Assembly: GCF_004295585.1 (NCBI RefSeq)
Contig: NZ_AP019400.1
Span: 6,378,501 to 6,442,500, forward strand
Direction: 5' to 3'
DNA length: 64,000 nt
Source of the DNA: Cohnella abietis
Lineage (GTDB): Bacteria > Bacillota > Bacilli > Paenibacillales > Paenibacillaceae
Of the stretch, positions 51,099-60,670 are shown one piece after another. Each line of letters opens with the position of its first letter. Position 1 is the stretch's first letter. The notes below the pieces were generated by a model. That model saw nothing but the letters and a program-made list of their open reading frames with translations. It made no database searches and had not been told where the DNA came from. A program made the position numbers and the translations under genes.

Positions 51099-51602
51099 CT
51101 ACTCAGACTTAGTATTCATTATCGTTGCTAGCTCTGATTCTTGTTCCATCGGAATAAACATGATTTGGAAAGAACCGTTATCCGTATTAAAATATTGCGT
51201 CAATGGCTTAGCCGACCTCGTACGGATTTCGGCTTGCTGTGCGACAAATAGAAGAGGATTACCCAAATAAATAGGATGCGGAGCCTTGTCGGTAAGTGCA
51301 TTTCCACAAATCACATTGGAAAGCTCTGCCACAACCTCTACCGCGTAAGATTTTGCTTCCTCCGGCGTGACTGGATCAAGAATGTAACTCTGAGCTAAAG
51401 CAAGAGCCAGCCCCGATTCAACAGTAAAGATAACTCCACCTTGAATCGCTCCACTTACCTGCACGAAGGACGTATAATCATCTAAATTCTTTTCACGGTC
51501 TGGTACCCTAAAAGTCTTTTTAGCCGGAATGCCTAGCTTCAATATATTCTGCTCCGCCGATCGCTTTAGCTCTGAGAAAAAACTAGCTTGCTTTTGCTTC
51601 AT
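51099..51602 (-). CDS. CheX-like phosphatase (167 aa)
   Basis: The CheC/CheX fold is indicated by G-A-I-Q-G-G-V-I-F-T and the active-site helix A-V-E-V-V-A-E-L-S-N-V-I-C-G-N, with E93 and N96 in the E-x2-N arrangement used to dephosphorylate CheY-P. Placement between the kinase and the receiver gene supports that role. It is separated from the kinase by 12 bases. Confidence 0.88.
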   Translation of the reverse strand: MKQKQASFFSELKRSAEQNILKLGIPAKKTFRVPDREKNLDDYTSFVQVSGAIQGGVIFTVESGLALALAQSYILDPVTPEEAKSYAVEVVAELSNVICGNALTDKAPHPIYLGNPLLFVAQQAEIRTRSAKPLTQYFNTDNGSFQIMFIPMEQESELATIMNTKSE

Positions 51603-51614
51603 CCGTATTTCCTC

Positions 51615-54161
51615 CTACTCTCTATCTTCTTCCAGCGGCATCTTAAAAGTAAAAGTAGTTCCCTGTCCCGGTAAGCTGTTTACTTCCACGGTTCCACCCA
51701 GCCTGTCCACTTCATCCTTAACCGCAGACAGCCCGACGCCGCGTCCAGACAATTCAGACACAGACTCAGTAGTCGTAAGCTCATCCCGGAAAATATAAGA
51801 GAAAATCTCTTCGTCCGACAATCTGAGTAGCTCCTGCTCCTCGCCAAGCCCTTTGGCCACTAGTCGTTGACGAAGTTTATTCGCATCAATGCCTCTGCCA
51901 TCATCTGTTACCTTAACGATAAAATCGTTATTTACTTGCTCCATCGCTAGGGTTACGGTTCCTCTTTCATCTTTCCCAAGCTCCAACCGTTCCTCTGGCG
52001 GCTCAATGGCATGAACGATAATATTACGAAAAACATGGATTAAAGATTGTGAGAATAAAAGAAACCGATGTGCATCGACGGTAACTTCATCTCCGATTAC
52101 CCTCATCGGGTACACATGGATCCCCGCACGTTCGGAAGCGATACCTAGATAATCTGTATAATGTGCAGTCAGCTCACGGAAAGACTTGCTTCTGACTTCC
52201 CGAAGCTCGGCGAGCAAGCTCAGATGCTGAGGCTCCGCCAAGGCTTCAGTAAGCTTCTTCTCAAGCATCATCCAATCCTTGCGTGGCATCGTTACATTCT
52301 GGACTCGCTTATGCTGCTGGAATAGCATTTCTTCTCCAAGGATATCGGTGAGTGCCTTGAGATCGTCTTCCACCCAGGTATGAAGCTGAAGGGAACGAAG
52401 AAATTGTAGGCTTTGCTCCCCAGTGCTATTCTCCACGTCGTTGATTCTCTCATGAAGCTGAGACTCCAGCTCGTGCAAGCGAGGTACAATATTCGGGAAT
52501 TGAAGTAGAGAGAAGCTTCCCTTAAAGGTATGCACACGTTTATAGACGGATAGAAGTCTTTGATCGAGTGGTTGATTGCTATTCATATTGTCCACAATCC
52601 ACATTTCACAAAAAAGCTTATACTCATCCAATATTTGATTCGTTTCCTCCAGATGAGTAACCACCTGAACGACCATCTGCTGGACAAGCCGATCCTGAAT
52701 CATCTGGTGCTCGATCTTCATTTTCTCCGTTATATCCGTCAGAATAATCATTACTTCCTCTGCTTTACCAGAGCTATCTTCAATCACCTTATATTCCGCG
52801 CTTACCGTCAGTTCCCCGATAATCAGCTCTTCTGGTAATAACGATATGATAAGCTCTCGCTTAAGATCATTCTTATGTAAGAAGCACTCTTCAAAAATTT
52901 CCCTAAGCAGCTTCCTCTCCTGCTCATTGTCAGGATAAAGGAGCAAAGGCAGATCCATTCTCGCAATGTCCTTCCCGAATATTCGCCAGCATTGCAGACT
53001 ATATTCCTCGCCTACTATTAAATCGGCATGTACTGTAAAGAAACCTTGCTGAGCATAGTTCAATAGGTTTTGTATGGCGGCTGTCCTCTTCTGAACCGTC
53101 TTCTCCAAATCTTGGTTTAAGGAGCCGATTCGTCCAATCGCTTGCAGCAATTCCATATCAGCCTGCTCAACATGCTTTGGAATATCATCCACCCGATGAC
53201 CAGCAGCTACTTGCTCCAGCATGAGTGTCAGATGTCTAAGGGGCAGCATAATTCTACGTCTTAGCAAATAGGTGACCAGTACGAGTAAGAGCACCATAAC
53301 AACTAGAGAGTAGATGCCCAGCCTTTCTAGCGCATTTACTGTCTTCATAGCAGCAGTTGATTGACTTTCTGTATAAATAACCCCAATGATTCGACCGGAT
53401 ATGTCTATAAGATCCTCAGCCGACTTCGTCAGACTGACATCCTCGCGCCCAACAATCTGGAGTGATTCCCCTACCTTATGTCCTGCAAGAAACCGATGAA
53501 TATCCTCGGCTCGTAATTCATCTGTCGAGGATAGAAACTGTCCCGAGCTCAGCAACAACGCAATATCGGTTTGCAGCGTATCCTGCAAGCGAGTCATGTT
53601 CTCTTGATTTAGAAAATGTCCTGTAATGAGTAGCCCCACTGCCCCATTCTGTCCTCTATCGCCCGTCACCTGTGAGACTGCGACTATAGCAAGCCCTTTA
53701 GCGGTATCCAATATGCCAGAGAATGATTTCACTGTCTCGAATTTTTCCATCAGATGGGGAACCTTAACCTCATCCATGAAGAGTTCAATATCTCCTGCTT
53801 GTACGAGAATACGTCCCTGTAAATCTGCTTCGGCTACAAAGTCAATGTCAGGAACGACTCTTGGCATATCCGCGATATTCCGTTCAAGCCACTCCCTATC
53901 CTCTGCGAGTAGTGCTTGCCGGTTATCTTCCCAGTACCCATTCGTTATGGTAACCCCAAGTATAGTTTCACCTAATGCTTCGATAGACTTCTTGGCTGTA
54001 TGGTTGGTCTGAAGCTCCTTCTCGTAAGCTGTGTCTCTTAAGGCTGATGTAATCGATGTATAAAAATAGATCATCAAGGCGAGCACAGGTAATACGACCA
54101 GCAGCCCAATCCATAACACCATCTCTGATGTGAGGGAACGCCGTTTACGTCTGTTGTTCAT
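51615..54161 (-). CDS. Membrane-anchored CheA-like hybrid kinase with HPt domain (848 aa)
   Basis: Two membrane helices (residues 13-35, 282-302) enclose an extracytoplasmic CHASE4-like sensor (V-T-I-T-N-G-Y-W-E-D-N). HAMP follows at about 300-355, a PAS-like region at 360-480, then an HPt domain with H544 in K-R-V-H-T-F-K-G-S-F. The ATPase is CheA-like: F-R-N-I-I-V-H-A-I-E, D-D-G-R-G-I-D, and G-R-G-V-G-L-S-A-V-K. No CheW-like P5 domain is present. ATG 54161 follows GGGGG. It is likely the kinase for the linked CheY. Confidence 0.92.
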   Translation of the reverse strand: MNNRRKRRSLTSEMVLWIGLLVVLPVLALMIYFYTSITSALRDTAYEKELQTNHTAKKSIEALGETILGVTITNGYWEDNRQALLAEDREWLERNIADMPRVVPDIDFVAEADLQGRILVQAGDIELFMDEVKVPHLMEKFETVKSFSGILDTAKGLAIVAVSQVTGDRGQNGAVGLLITGHFLNQENMTRLQDTLQTDIALLLSSGQFLSSTDELRAEDIHRFLAGHKVGESLQIVGREDVSLTKSAEDLIDISGRIIGVIYTESQSTAAMKTVNALERLGIYSLVVMVLLLVLVTYLLRRRIMLPLRHLTLMLEQVAAGHRVDDIPKHVEQADMELLQAIGRIGSLNQDLEKTVQKRTAAIQNLLNYAQQGFFTVHADLIVGEEYSLQCWRIFGKDIARMDLPLLLYPDNEQERKLLREIFEECFLHKNDLKRELIISLLPEELIIGELTVSAEYKVIEDSSGKAEEVMIILTDITEKMKIEHQMIQDRLVQQMVVQVVTHLEETNQILDEYKLFCEMWIVDNMNSNQPLDQRLLSVYKRVHTFKGSFSLLQFPNIVPRLHELESQLHERINDVENSTGEQSLQFLRSLQLHTWVEDDLKALTDILGEEMLFQQHKRVQNVTMPRKDWMMLEKKLTEALAEPQHLSLLAELREVRSKSFRELTAHYTDYLGIASERAGIHVYPMRVIGDEVTVDAHRFLLFSQSLIHVFRNIIVHAIEPPEERLELGKDERGTVTLAMEQVNNDFIVKVTDDGRGIDANKLRQRLVAKGLGEEQELLRLSDEEIFSYIFRDELTTTESVSELSGRGVGLSAVKDEVDRLGGTVEVNSLPGQGTTFTFKMPLEEDRE

Positions 54162-54260
54162 GCCGCAGTCCCCCTGAGAAAGTTGTCGAAACGCGCTATC
54201 GCTTCCATATTGTAGCATATACGGTGATAGCCCTACTATGTATTAAGCCAGTATGATTAC

Positions 54261-54303
54261 AAAAAGCATCCCCAGCGGCATAAATAACCTGCCAAGGGAT
54301 GCC
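54261..54303 (-). terminator. Terminator of the peptide deformylase gene
   Basis: On the minus strand GGCATCCC and GGGGATGC pair with an inner GGCA/TGCC stem, followed by TTTTTG. It is directly after the stop at 54314. Confidence 0.85.
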
Positions 54304-54313
54304 TCTACGTTTG

Positions 54314-54832
54314 CTATAATCCTTTATTCGTTAGCTTTACGACATCAAAAATATTAATTTTACGCTGAGTCTGATCATCGTATAACCAAGGCTCTTGAAC
54401 ATGGTCGACGAATAGCACACCATCGAGGTGATCCATCTCATGCTGTATGCAGCGTGCTAGTAAACCCGTGCCCTCAAGCTCAATCGTCTCTCCCTGCCGA
54501 TTAAGCGTTGTAATCTTAACCTGATTCGCTCTCTTCACATAACCGTGATAGCCCGGATAGGACAAGCAGCCCTCTGCGCCTTCCTGCTCCCCGCTTGCCT
54601 GAACAATCACTGGATTAATAAGCTCGATCAATCCTTCGCCACAATCTAGTACAGCTATACGCCTAATAATTCCGACTTGCGGTGCAGCTAGACCCGCTCG
54701 CCCTTCCGTGGCATAGAGCGTTTCAGCCATATCGTCTAAGAGCTTAATTATTTTTGGCGTTATTACATCTACCTGCTTCGCCTTCTTGCGCAGGATGGAT
54801 TCTCCAAAAGGTACAATATTTAATACGGACAT
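54314..54832 (-). CDS. def: Peptide deformylase
   Basis: The three deformylase motifs are in place: G-R-A-G-L-A-A-P-Q-V-G (residues 44-54), E-G-C-L-S with C99, and H-E-M-D-H with H131, E132 and H135. The enzyme removes the formyl group from new proteins with a metal ion. The 172-residue length is normal. The ATG at 54832 follows AAAGGGG; a reading from 54865 adds 11 residues before the usual M-S-V-L start. Confidence 0.96.
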   Translation of the reverse strand: MSVLNIVPFGESILRKKAKQVDVITPKIIKLLDDMAETLYATEGRAGLAAPQVGIIRRIAVLDCGEGLIELINPVIVQASGEQEGAEGCLSYPGYHGYVKRANQVKITTLNRQGETIELEGTGLLARCIQHEMDHLDGVLFVDHVQEPWLYDDQTQRKINIFDVVKLTNKGL

Positions 54833-54924
54833 AGGAATAATGCCCCTTTCATCTAGATAAGGCATAGATCACTGCCTCATACTAGCATAACGCATTGATT
54901 CTCTTACTTAAACTAAAAAATTAC

Positions 54925-55713
54925 CTAGTCAATGTTCGCAATCTTCCATTTGCCTTCTTTATTTTTGCGCGAAGTAAAGGTGTTACCTGACTGGTTGACT
55001 ATGCCGTCTTCTTCATATTCATAACGAATACGAAGGTTTTTTCTACCGGTGGATTCATCGTAGGGTTCAATCATCTCTAGTTCAGTAAACCGGTACCGTC
55101 TTGGGGAGTCGATCAAAAAATCCAGATAGTCATTATCAGGATGCTCAAGATTGGAATGAAAAGCCTCCTTATCCTTGTTGACCATAGCTTCTATCGTCTT
55201 TTTCACTAAATCTATAACCGCTTGTTCATCGGGGTCAGCCCCTGTTGGAAAGTCAATTTCATTTCCTGGCACGAAGTTTTTACCCTCATCATTACTCCAC
55301 TCCGCGACGAACTCCTCAAACTTTTGCCTGTCTAATTTATATGCGATTTTCGCCGTCTGATCTTCAAAAACATTTCCGTTTCCTGTCACAAGTAACTTGC
55401 GTTTAATGCCATCTTGCGACTCGATTACAATCTTGTTACTCAAGTCGGATGGATATGCCCCAGAAAACGATTGTGCATGATCCAAGATTCCAGCCAGCGT
55501 ATTCCATTTTTCAGAATCAGTGAGTTCTACGACAAGCTGATCATCACTTCGATAAATGGTCACTTTAGTCGTATTGTCTCGGTCAAAAACGAATGCCACA
55601 GGCTCCTGGGTAGGAAGCGCACTCTCACCTTCTGCCTCTTTAGTTGTTTTACCACAGCCAGCCGTTAAGGTCAGTGACAAAACGACCACGATTAGAAACA
55701 AACGATATCTCAT
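54925..55713 (-). CDS. Secreted lipoprotein, unknown function (262 aa)
   Basis: A signal peptide with lipobox T-A-G-C near residue 20 is followed by a beta-rich first half (residues 35-135) and a second half like SnoaL/DUF4878 domains (D-L-V-K-K-T-I-E-A-M-V-N-K-D-K-E-A-F). AGGAGG precedes the start. It sits upstream of def, with 92 bases between. The role is unknown. Confidence 0.85.
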   Translation of the reverse strand: MRYRLFLIVVVLSLTLTAGCGKTTKEAEGESALPTQEPVAFVFDRDNTTKVTIYRSDDQLVVELTDSEKWNTLAGILDHAQSFSGAYPSDLSNKIVIESQDGIKRKLLVTGNGNVFEDQTAKIAYKLDRQKFEEFVAEWSNDEGKNFVPGNEIDFPTGADPDEQAVIDLVKKTIEAMVNKDKEAFHSNLEHPDNDYLDFLIDSPRRYRFTELEMIEPYDESTGRKNLRIRYEYEEDGIVNQSGNTFTSRKNKEGKWKIANID

Positions 55714-55783
55714 ACGGTTGAACCTCCTTTCATTAATAGACGTGACAATTTTTAGTTAAGTTTCACATCCTTGGATATAGCCC

Positions 55784-58069
55784 TTATTTCCGCCATTCTT
55801 CAGGCAGCAAGCGAGAATATTGGGGCTGCAAATAGCGGTCGTCGATAAGAGCAAGTACGCCACGGTCCTGCTCGGAACGAATGAGTCTTCCCCCAGCTTG
55901 TAGCACTTTGTTAATGCCAGGGTACACATAGGCATAATCAAATCCGTTACGCCCTTCCTCATCGAAGTAGCTCTTGATTAAATTTCGCTCCATTCCGATC
56001 TGAGGCATTCCTACCCCTACTACAGCTACCCCTCGTAGCCTATCTCCGACAAGATCAATGCCTTCGGAGAAAATCCCACCCATAACAGCAAACCCAACCA
56101 AGCTTCCCTGATTATTCTCATCGAATTCCGCAAGAAAGCTCTCTCTCATCCCCTCAGCCATCTCCGGTGTTTGCAGCAGTGTTCGCACGCTCTCATCCTT
56201 ATTTTCTGCTATAAAATCCTCATAAACAGCATTCATATAGGCATACGAAGGGAAGAAATACAAATAATTACCCGGTCTTATGCCCACCAGCCCCCGAAGC
56301 AGATGAACCAATGTCCCCTTCGTCTCTTCTCGATCCGCATATTTTGTGGAGATTGGAACAATAGATACTTCCCATTGCTCCTTGGCGAAAGGTGAACCGA
56401 GTGTGACAGAATAATCCTCTTCCTCCGCCCCAAGCATATCCATAAAGTAGTTAAGAGGGGAGAGTGTAGCCGAGAAGAACACATGCGAACGAAATCCCTT
56501 GCCCATCTGATTAAGCAGCCGCGAAGGGTTTAAGCAGAACATTTTCAACCGGACATCATTACGAAGAACTTCAGAGTAGGTAACATAGCAATCATCGTAA
56601 AGCTTTCCAATCCTGATAAAGCTTACAGTCGCAAAATAAACTTCCAGTAGCCTTACACTTCCAGCCGCTGTTCCCCCTGTCGCCAGCCCACGTTCTGCTT
56701 GGGCAACGAAAGCTTCCACTAGCTCTAAAAGCTCCTTAGGCGGCTCCTTACTAACGACTGCCCCTCCATTAGATTGCTTCCTAGACTCGATGAACCACTT
56801 ATTGATTGCTTTTGCCGCTTTATGTATATCCCCGTGAACTCCTTTAAACTCCCGCTCCAGCTCGAGGAAAGCCTTCTTGTCCAATTCGGCAGAATACATC
56901 TCTCTAGCCCGATCAATCAAATTGTGTGCTTCGTCTACTAGCAAGACAGTATCACGTTTAAATTCCCCGCCTAAGCGCTTTAAGGAAACGCGTGGGTCAA
57001 ATAAATAATTGTAATCGCAAATGACAGCATCTGCCCCATAAGCTGCATCGAGTGACATCTCGAATGGGCATACCCTATGCTTTCGTGCATACTGCTCAAT
57101 GACACCACGACTGATCAATGTTTCATTGTCCAGCAGGTCAAGTATTGCTCCGTTTATTCGATCATAATATCCCTCCGCGTAGGGACATTGCTCTTTCCGG
57201 CAATCGACCTCATCTTGAAAGCAAATTTTATCCTTAGCAGTGACTGTCACCGAACGGAAATTAAGGCCCTGAGATTGCATAAGAGATAACGCCTGCTCTG
57301 CGGCAGTCCTTGTAATGGTTCGTGCCGTTAAGTAGAACAAATGCTGAATGTTACCTCGCCCGATAGCTTTAATAGCCGGATACAAGGTTGATATCGTCTT
57401 CCCGATTCCCGTGGGTGCCTTAGCGAACAGCTTTCTCCCCTCGTCAATCGCCTTGTAGACGGAACCGACCAGCTTCCTTTGACCTTCTCGATAGGTTGTA
57501 AAAGGAAACGCTAAATCTTGAATACTCGCGTCCCTTAACCCCTTATTCCGATGAAGCAATCGAGCATAGGGTGCATACTGCTTAATAATATCCGTTATAT
57601 AGATTGCCAATTCCTCAAAGGTTACTTCCTGCTCGAACCTCTTTTGCTCCTCCGTGTCCACATGAACATAGGTTAAGCGAACACGCATTTGCTGCACCCC
57701 GTTCTCCAGCGCAAACATATAGGCATAGCATTTAACTTGCGCCCAGTGTACAAGTGCAGCATCGTCTTCAGTCATTAAACTAATATCCCTTGAAGTCGAC
57801 TTGATTTCATCGATAATGACGCCACCATTTTCGCCAATCAGCAGCCCATCACATCGCCCATCTACGACAAATAGGAGCTCCTCGAAAGGAATCTCCGTGC
57901 TTAAATAAACTTCCTTCCGATCCTGCTCGCCGTATTGCTTCTGTATTTTCTGATGGGCCTTCGTCCCCTCTGACAGCGAGCTAATTGATCGAAACCCCGA
58001 GTCGATGCTTCCACTCAGGAACACGTATTCGACTAAGCTCCTAACAGAGAGGGCTACCGTATCCTGCAT
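55784..58069 (-). CDS. DinG/XPD-type helicase with N-terminal PD-(D/E)xK nuclease domain (761 aa)
   Basis: Residues 1-150 form a RecB/Cas4-like nuclease: D-G-R-C-D74, I-I-D87-E88-I-K90, and Q111-V-K-C-Y115. The helicase follows with Walker A A-P-T-G-I-G-K-T (K224), four Fe-S cysteines (C283, C290, C295, C334) and D-E-A-H at 379-382, then the second RecA domain. Superfamily 2 XPD-type helicases unwind 5' to 3'. The nuclease fusion suggests processing of DNA ends or branched structures. ATG 58069 has GGAGGA upstream; 58114 is less likely. Confidence 0.92.
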   Translation of the reverse strand: MQDTVALSVRSLVEYVFLSGSIDSGFRSISSLSEGTKAHQKIQKQYGEQDRKEVYLSTEIPFEELLFVVDGRCDGLLIGENGGVIIDEIKSTSRDISLMTEDDAALVHWAQVKCYAYMFALENGVQQMRVRLTYVHVDTEEQKRFEQEVTFEELAIYITDIIKQYAPYARLLHRNKGLRDASIQDLAFPFTTYREGQRKLVGSVYKAIDEGRKLFAKAPTGIGKTISTLYPAIKAIGRGNIQHLFYLTARTITRTAAEQALSLMQSQGLNFRSVTVTAKDKICFQDEVDCRKEQCPYAEGYYDRINGAILDLLDNETLISRGVIEQYARKHRVCPFEMSLDAAYGADAVICDYNYLFDPRVSLKRLGGEFKRDTVLLVDEAHNLIDRAREMYSAELDKKAFLELEREFKGVHGDIHKAAKAINKWFIESRKQSNGGAVVSKEPPKELLELVEAFVAQAERGLATGGTAAGSVRLLEVYFATVSFIRIGKLYDDCYVTYSEVLRNDVRLKMFCLNPSRLLNQMGKGFRSHVFFSATLSPLNYFMDMLGAEEEDYSVTLGSPFAKEQWEVSIVPISTKYADREETKGTLVHLLRGLVGIRPGNYLYFFPSYAYMNAVYEDFIAENKDESVRTLLQTPEMAEGMRESFLAEFDENNQGSLVGFAVMGGIFSEGIDLVGDRLRGVAVVGVGMPQIGMERNLIKSYFDEEGRNGFDYAYVYPGINKVLQAGGRLIRSEQDRGVLALIDDRYLQPQYSRLLPEEWRK

Positions 58070-58202
58070 AGATGTAGTCCTCCAGATGGGGTTAATCTCT
58101 ATACAAAAGAACATTTGTTCCTCTATTGTAACGGTTAACCCTCGCTTGATTCAACTGCTGCAATGGATATGGTGAAACTTATACATTCTGAATAACCAAA
58201 GA

Positions 58203-58229
58203 AAGAGAGCCACAATGCGGCTCCCTCTA
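58203..58229 (-). terminator. Terminator of the GH4 operon
   Basis: On the minus strand GAGGGAGCC and GGCTCTCTTTC pair around a short loop, followed by TTTC. It is about 15 bases after the stop at 58245. Confidence 0.75.
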
Positions 58230-58244
58230 GCTTCATCTTCTATA

Positions 58245-59552
58245 TTATTTGAAAAACGCCGGAAGATAAGGCTTGTTCTTCTCCAGCATCTCATCAAGCA
58301 TGGCTTTGGCTACACTCACTGATGGTACTAGCGGATGACTTGCCATCGCTTGAAGAGCAATCGCCCGATCTCCCGTAATAGCTGCCTCAATGGTTAGCCT
58401 CTCATAGGTTTTGACCGCAGAGATTAAGCCCTTCGTTTGCTCAGGCACCTTCGTCACTGGAAGCGCCAGTGGTCCCTTACTAGTTACGATGCAATTAACT
58501 TCTATAGAAGCATTCTCAGGGAGAAAATCCAGCACTCTACCGTTCCTTACGTTTAATGTTTGGATATCACGCTTGTCGTTGTAAAGCGAGTCCATAAGGT
58601 TAACCGCTGCTTCTGAGTAGTAAGCCCCGCCGCGTTTCTCCAATTGCTTTGGCTTTTCCTGCAAATCCGGGTCCTTGTACAGCTCGAACAATTCGTCCTC
58701 TACCCGCTTCACAACCTCTGCACGAGTACCGTTCGCTTTAAGAGATTCAAGCTGCTCCGCAAGCATGACATCGGTGAGATAGAAGTATTTCAGATAATAG
58801 GACGGAAATCCACCTAAACCGCGTAGAAAATCAAGATCCCATTCCGTTGCCGGAACATTTTTCCCCGAATATTCTTCACGTTTATCAAGCAGCTCTGTCA
58901 ATTTATCCTCGCCACCCACTTCAATGCGAGTTACCCAGTGGAGATGGTTTAAACCGACAAACTCCGTATAAATATGATTAGATGAAACGTCGTATTTTTC
59001 ACTTAACCATTTGTGCAGTCCGATTGGCGCATTACAGAGTCCGATGCTCTTTACCTTGGAATACCGAGTAATAGCCTCAGTGACCATTCCTGCCGGATTG
59101 GTGAAATTCAGCAGCCAAGCGTTAGGCGCCAATTCCTCAATATCTTTACAAATATCCAATAGAACCGGAATCGTGCGGAGTGCCTTCATCATGCCGCCTG
59201 GTCCCGTCGTCTCTTGCCCAATAACCCCGTATTTATTCGGAATATGCTCATCCCATTTACGAGCTTCTAGAAGGCCGACCCGCATCTGTGTGGAGACGAA
59301 GTCTGCTCCTTCGATGGCCTTACGCCGATCTAGTGTCAAGTGGACTTCGATAGGGAGACCTGACTTAACGATCATGCGCTTAGCTAAAGCACCAACGATA
59401 TCAAGCTTATGTTTACCTGCCTCAATATCGACAAGCCAAAGTTCTCTAATAGGTAACTGCTCATATTTCTGGATGAATCCTTCGACAATTTCAGGAGTAT
59501 ACGAGGAACCTCCGCCGATTACAGCGATTTTCAACCCTTTGACTGTACTCAT
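58245..59552 (-). CDS. licH: 6-phospho-beta-glucosidase, GH4 family
   Basis: A 435-residue GH4 enzyme. The NAD-binding G-G-G-S-S-Y-T-P-E, catalytic/metal elements N-F-T-N-P-A-G, L-C-N-A-P-I-G (metal Cys) and V-G-L-N-H-L (metal His) are present, as is G-Q-E-T-T-G-P-G-G. GH4 enzymes use NAD and Mn to cleave 6-phospho-disaccharides. It is the last gene of the operon, after a BadF-type kinase, which could make the phosphorylated substrate. The exact sugar is not fixed by sequence. Confidence 0.95.
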   Translation of the reverse strand: MSTVKGLKIAVIGGGSSYTPEIVEGFIQKYEQLPIRELWLVDIEAGKHKLDIVGALAKRMIVKSGLPIEVHLTLDRRKAIEGADFVSTQMRVGLLEARKWDEHIPNKYGVIGQETTGPGGMMKALRTIPVLLDICKDIEELAPNAWLLNFTNPAGMVTEAITRYSKVKSIGLCNAPIGLHKWLSEKYDVSSNHIYTEFVGLNHLHWVTRIEVGGEDKLTELLDKREEYSGKNVPATEWDLDFLRGLGGFPSYYLKYFYLTDVMLAEQLESLKANGTRAEVVKRVEDELFELYKDPDLQEKPKQLEKRGGAYYSEAAVNLMDSLYNDKRDIQTLNVRNGRVLDFLPENASIEVNCIVTSKGPLALPVTKVPEQTKGLISAVKTYERLTIEAAITGDRAIALQAMASHPLVPSVSVAKAMLDEMLEKNKPYLPAFFK

Positions 59553-59593
59553 CTCTGTCCATCTCCTTGGTCAAATCTATTTCTATTGTAATA

Positions 59594-60568
59594 TCACACT
59601 AAGCTATAGTCCGATACAGTACGAAGTCGATTATAGATTACATCCGGCAATTCGATTCCACTTGCTTCCACAGCCAACCACACCGCCCCAATTACAGGCT
59701 CTAACCCCAGCTTCACGATGCCAGCATGTGGGGAAATCCCTTGAACTGCTTGTTCAATATAAGCTCTCACGAAGTCTCCTTCTCCACGAGTAATAATGCT
59801 CCCCGCAAGAACAACATCGAAGCTTTCATTTTCCATGCCGAGCTTTTTAATAACTGCTTGTGCTTGTTTGCCTAGCTCTATGCCTTGATCTCGTAAAATG
59901 TCCTTGGCTACTTCATCTCCTTGATTGGCAGCTTGGAACAACAGCTTTGCAAGACGAATCGGCGGCATTTTGTTATGGTCAAGGTAATCATCGTACATGT
60001 CTTGAACACTATTATATTCTAGGTCCTTAAGCAATAGCTCTGTTAATAGGGTCGGACGCTCACGTCCATCCCAAGCGCGAATAACTGCACGAAACGCTTC
60101 GACACACAACGTGCCACCGCCACCGAAATCACCAAACTGATAAGAGAAGCCACCACACTGAAAAAATTGTCCTTGAGCATTTACTCCTGCGCTATTTGTA
60201 CCCGTACCACATATAAGCACTACGCCGTAAGGGCGATTCGTTCCTGCTCGGAGTGCAATCATGGTATCGCAATTAATTTCATGCTTAGCAAATCCTAGCT
60301 CTGCAATCATCGGACGCAAAATCTTATAATCTATCTCCCGATCTGCTCCAGCTAAACCGAAATAAGCAAACTCGATATCCTCTCGAGCTAGCCCTGCATT
60401 TAGCAAAGCCATCTCTACAGATTCGCGAATGTTATGCTTCGCGACCTCATAATCGTTCTGATGGTTGCCATTACCGCTATGACCCTTCCCTACGATTACT
60501 CCCTGTTCATCAACTATTAATGTATATGTCTTGCTACCGCCACCATCAACGCCTAAATAATATTTCAT
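59594..60568 (-). CDS. BadF/BadG/BcrA/BcrD-type sugar kinase, GlcNAc kinase-like (324 aa)
   Basis: The ASKHA fold begins Y-Y-L-G-V-D-G-G-G-S-K-T and continues with F-A-Y-F-G-L-A-G-A-D-R, I-C-G-T-G-T-N-S-A-G and G-D-F-G-G-G-G, as in bacterial N-acetylglucosamine kinase homologues. ATG 60568 is preceded by GGAGTG. It lies between the importer and the GH4 glycosidase. It may phosphorylate the imported disaccharide or the freed amino sugar. Confidence 0.93.
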   Translation of the reverse strand: MKYYLGVDGGGSKTYTLIVDEQGVIVGKGHSGNGNHQNDYEVAKHNIRESVEMALLNAGLAREDIEFAYFGLAGADREIDYKILRPMIAELGFAKHEINCDTMIALRAGTNRPYGVVLICGTGTNSAGVNAQGQFFQCGGFSYQFGDFGGGGTLCVEAFRAVIRAWDGRERPTLLTELLLKDLEYNSVQDMYDDYLDHNKMPPIRLAKLLFQAANQGDEVAKDILRDQGIELGKQAQAVIKKLGMENESFDVVLAGSIITRGEGDFVRAYIEQAVQGISPHAGIVKLGLEPVIGAVWLAVEASGIELPDVIYNRLRTVSDYSLV

Positions 60569-60670
60569 GGCAATCACTCCTACCCTATTCCCTCTATGTT
60601 TTACCCGCTGTCATTTCTATTACTTAACCATCAGGGGAGGATGGATCGCTCCATCCTCCTGCCCTCATTC

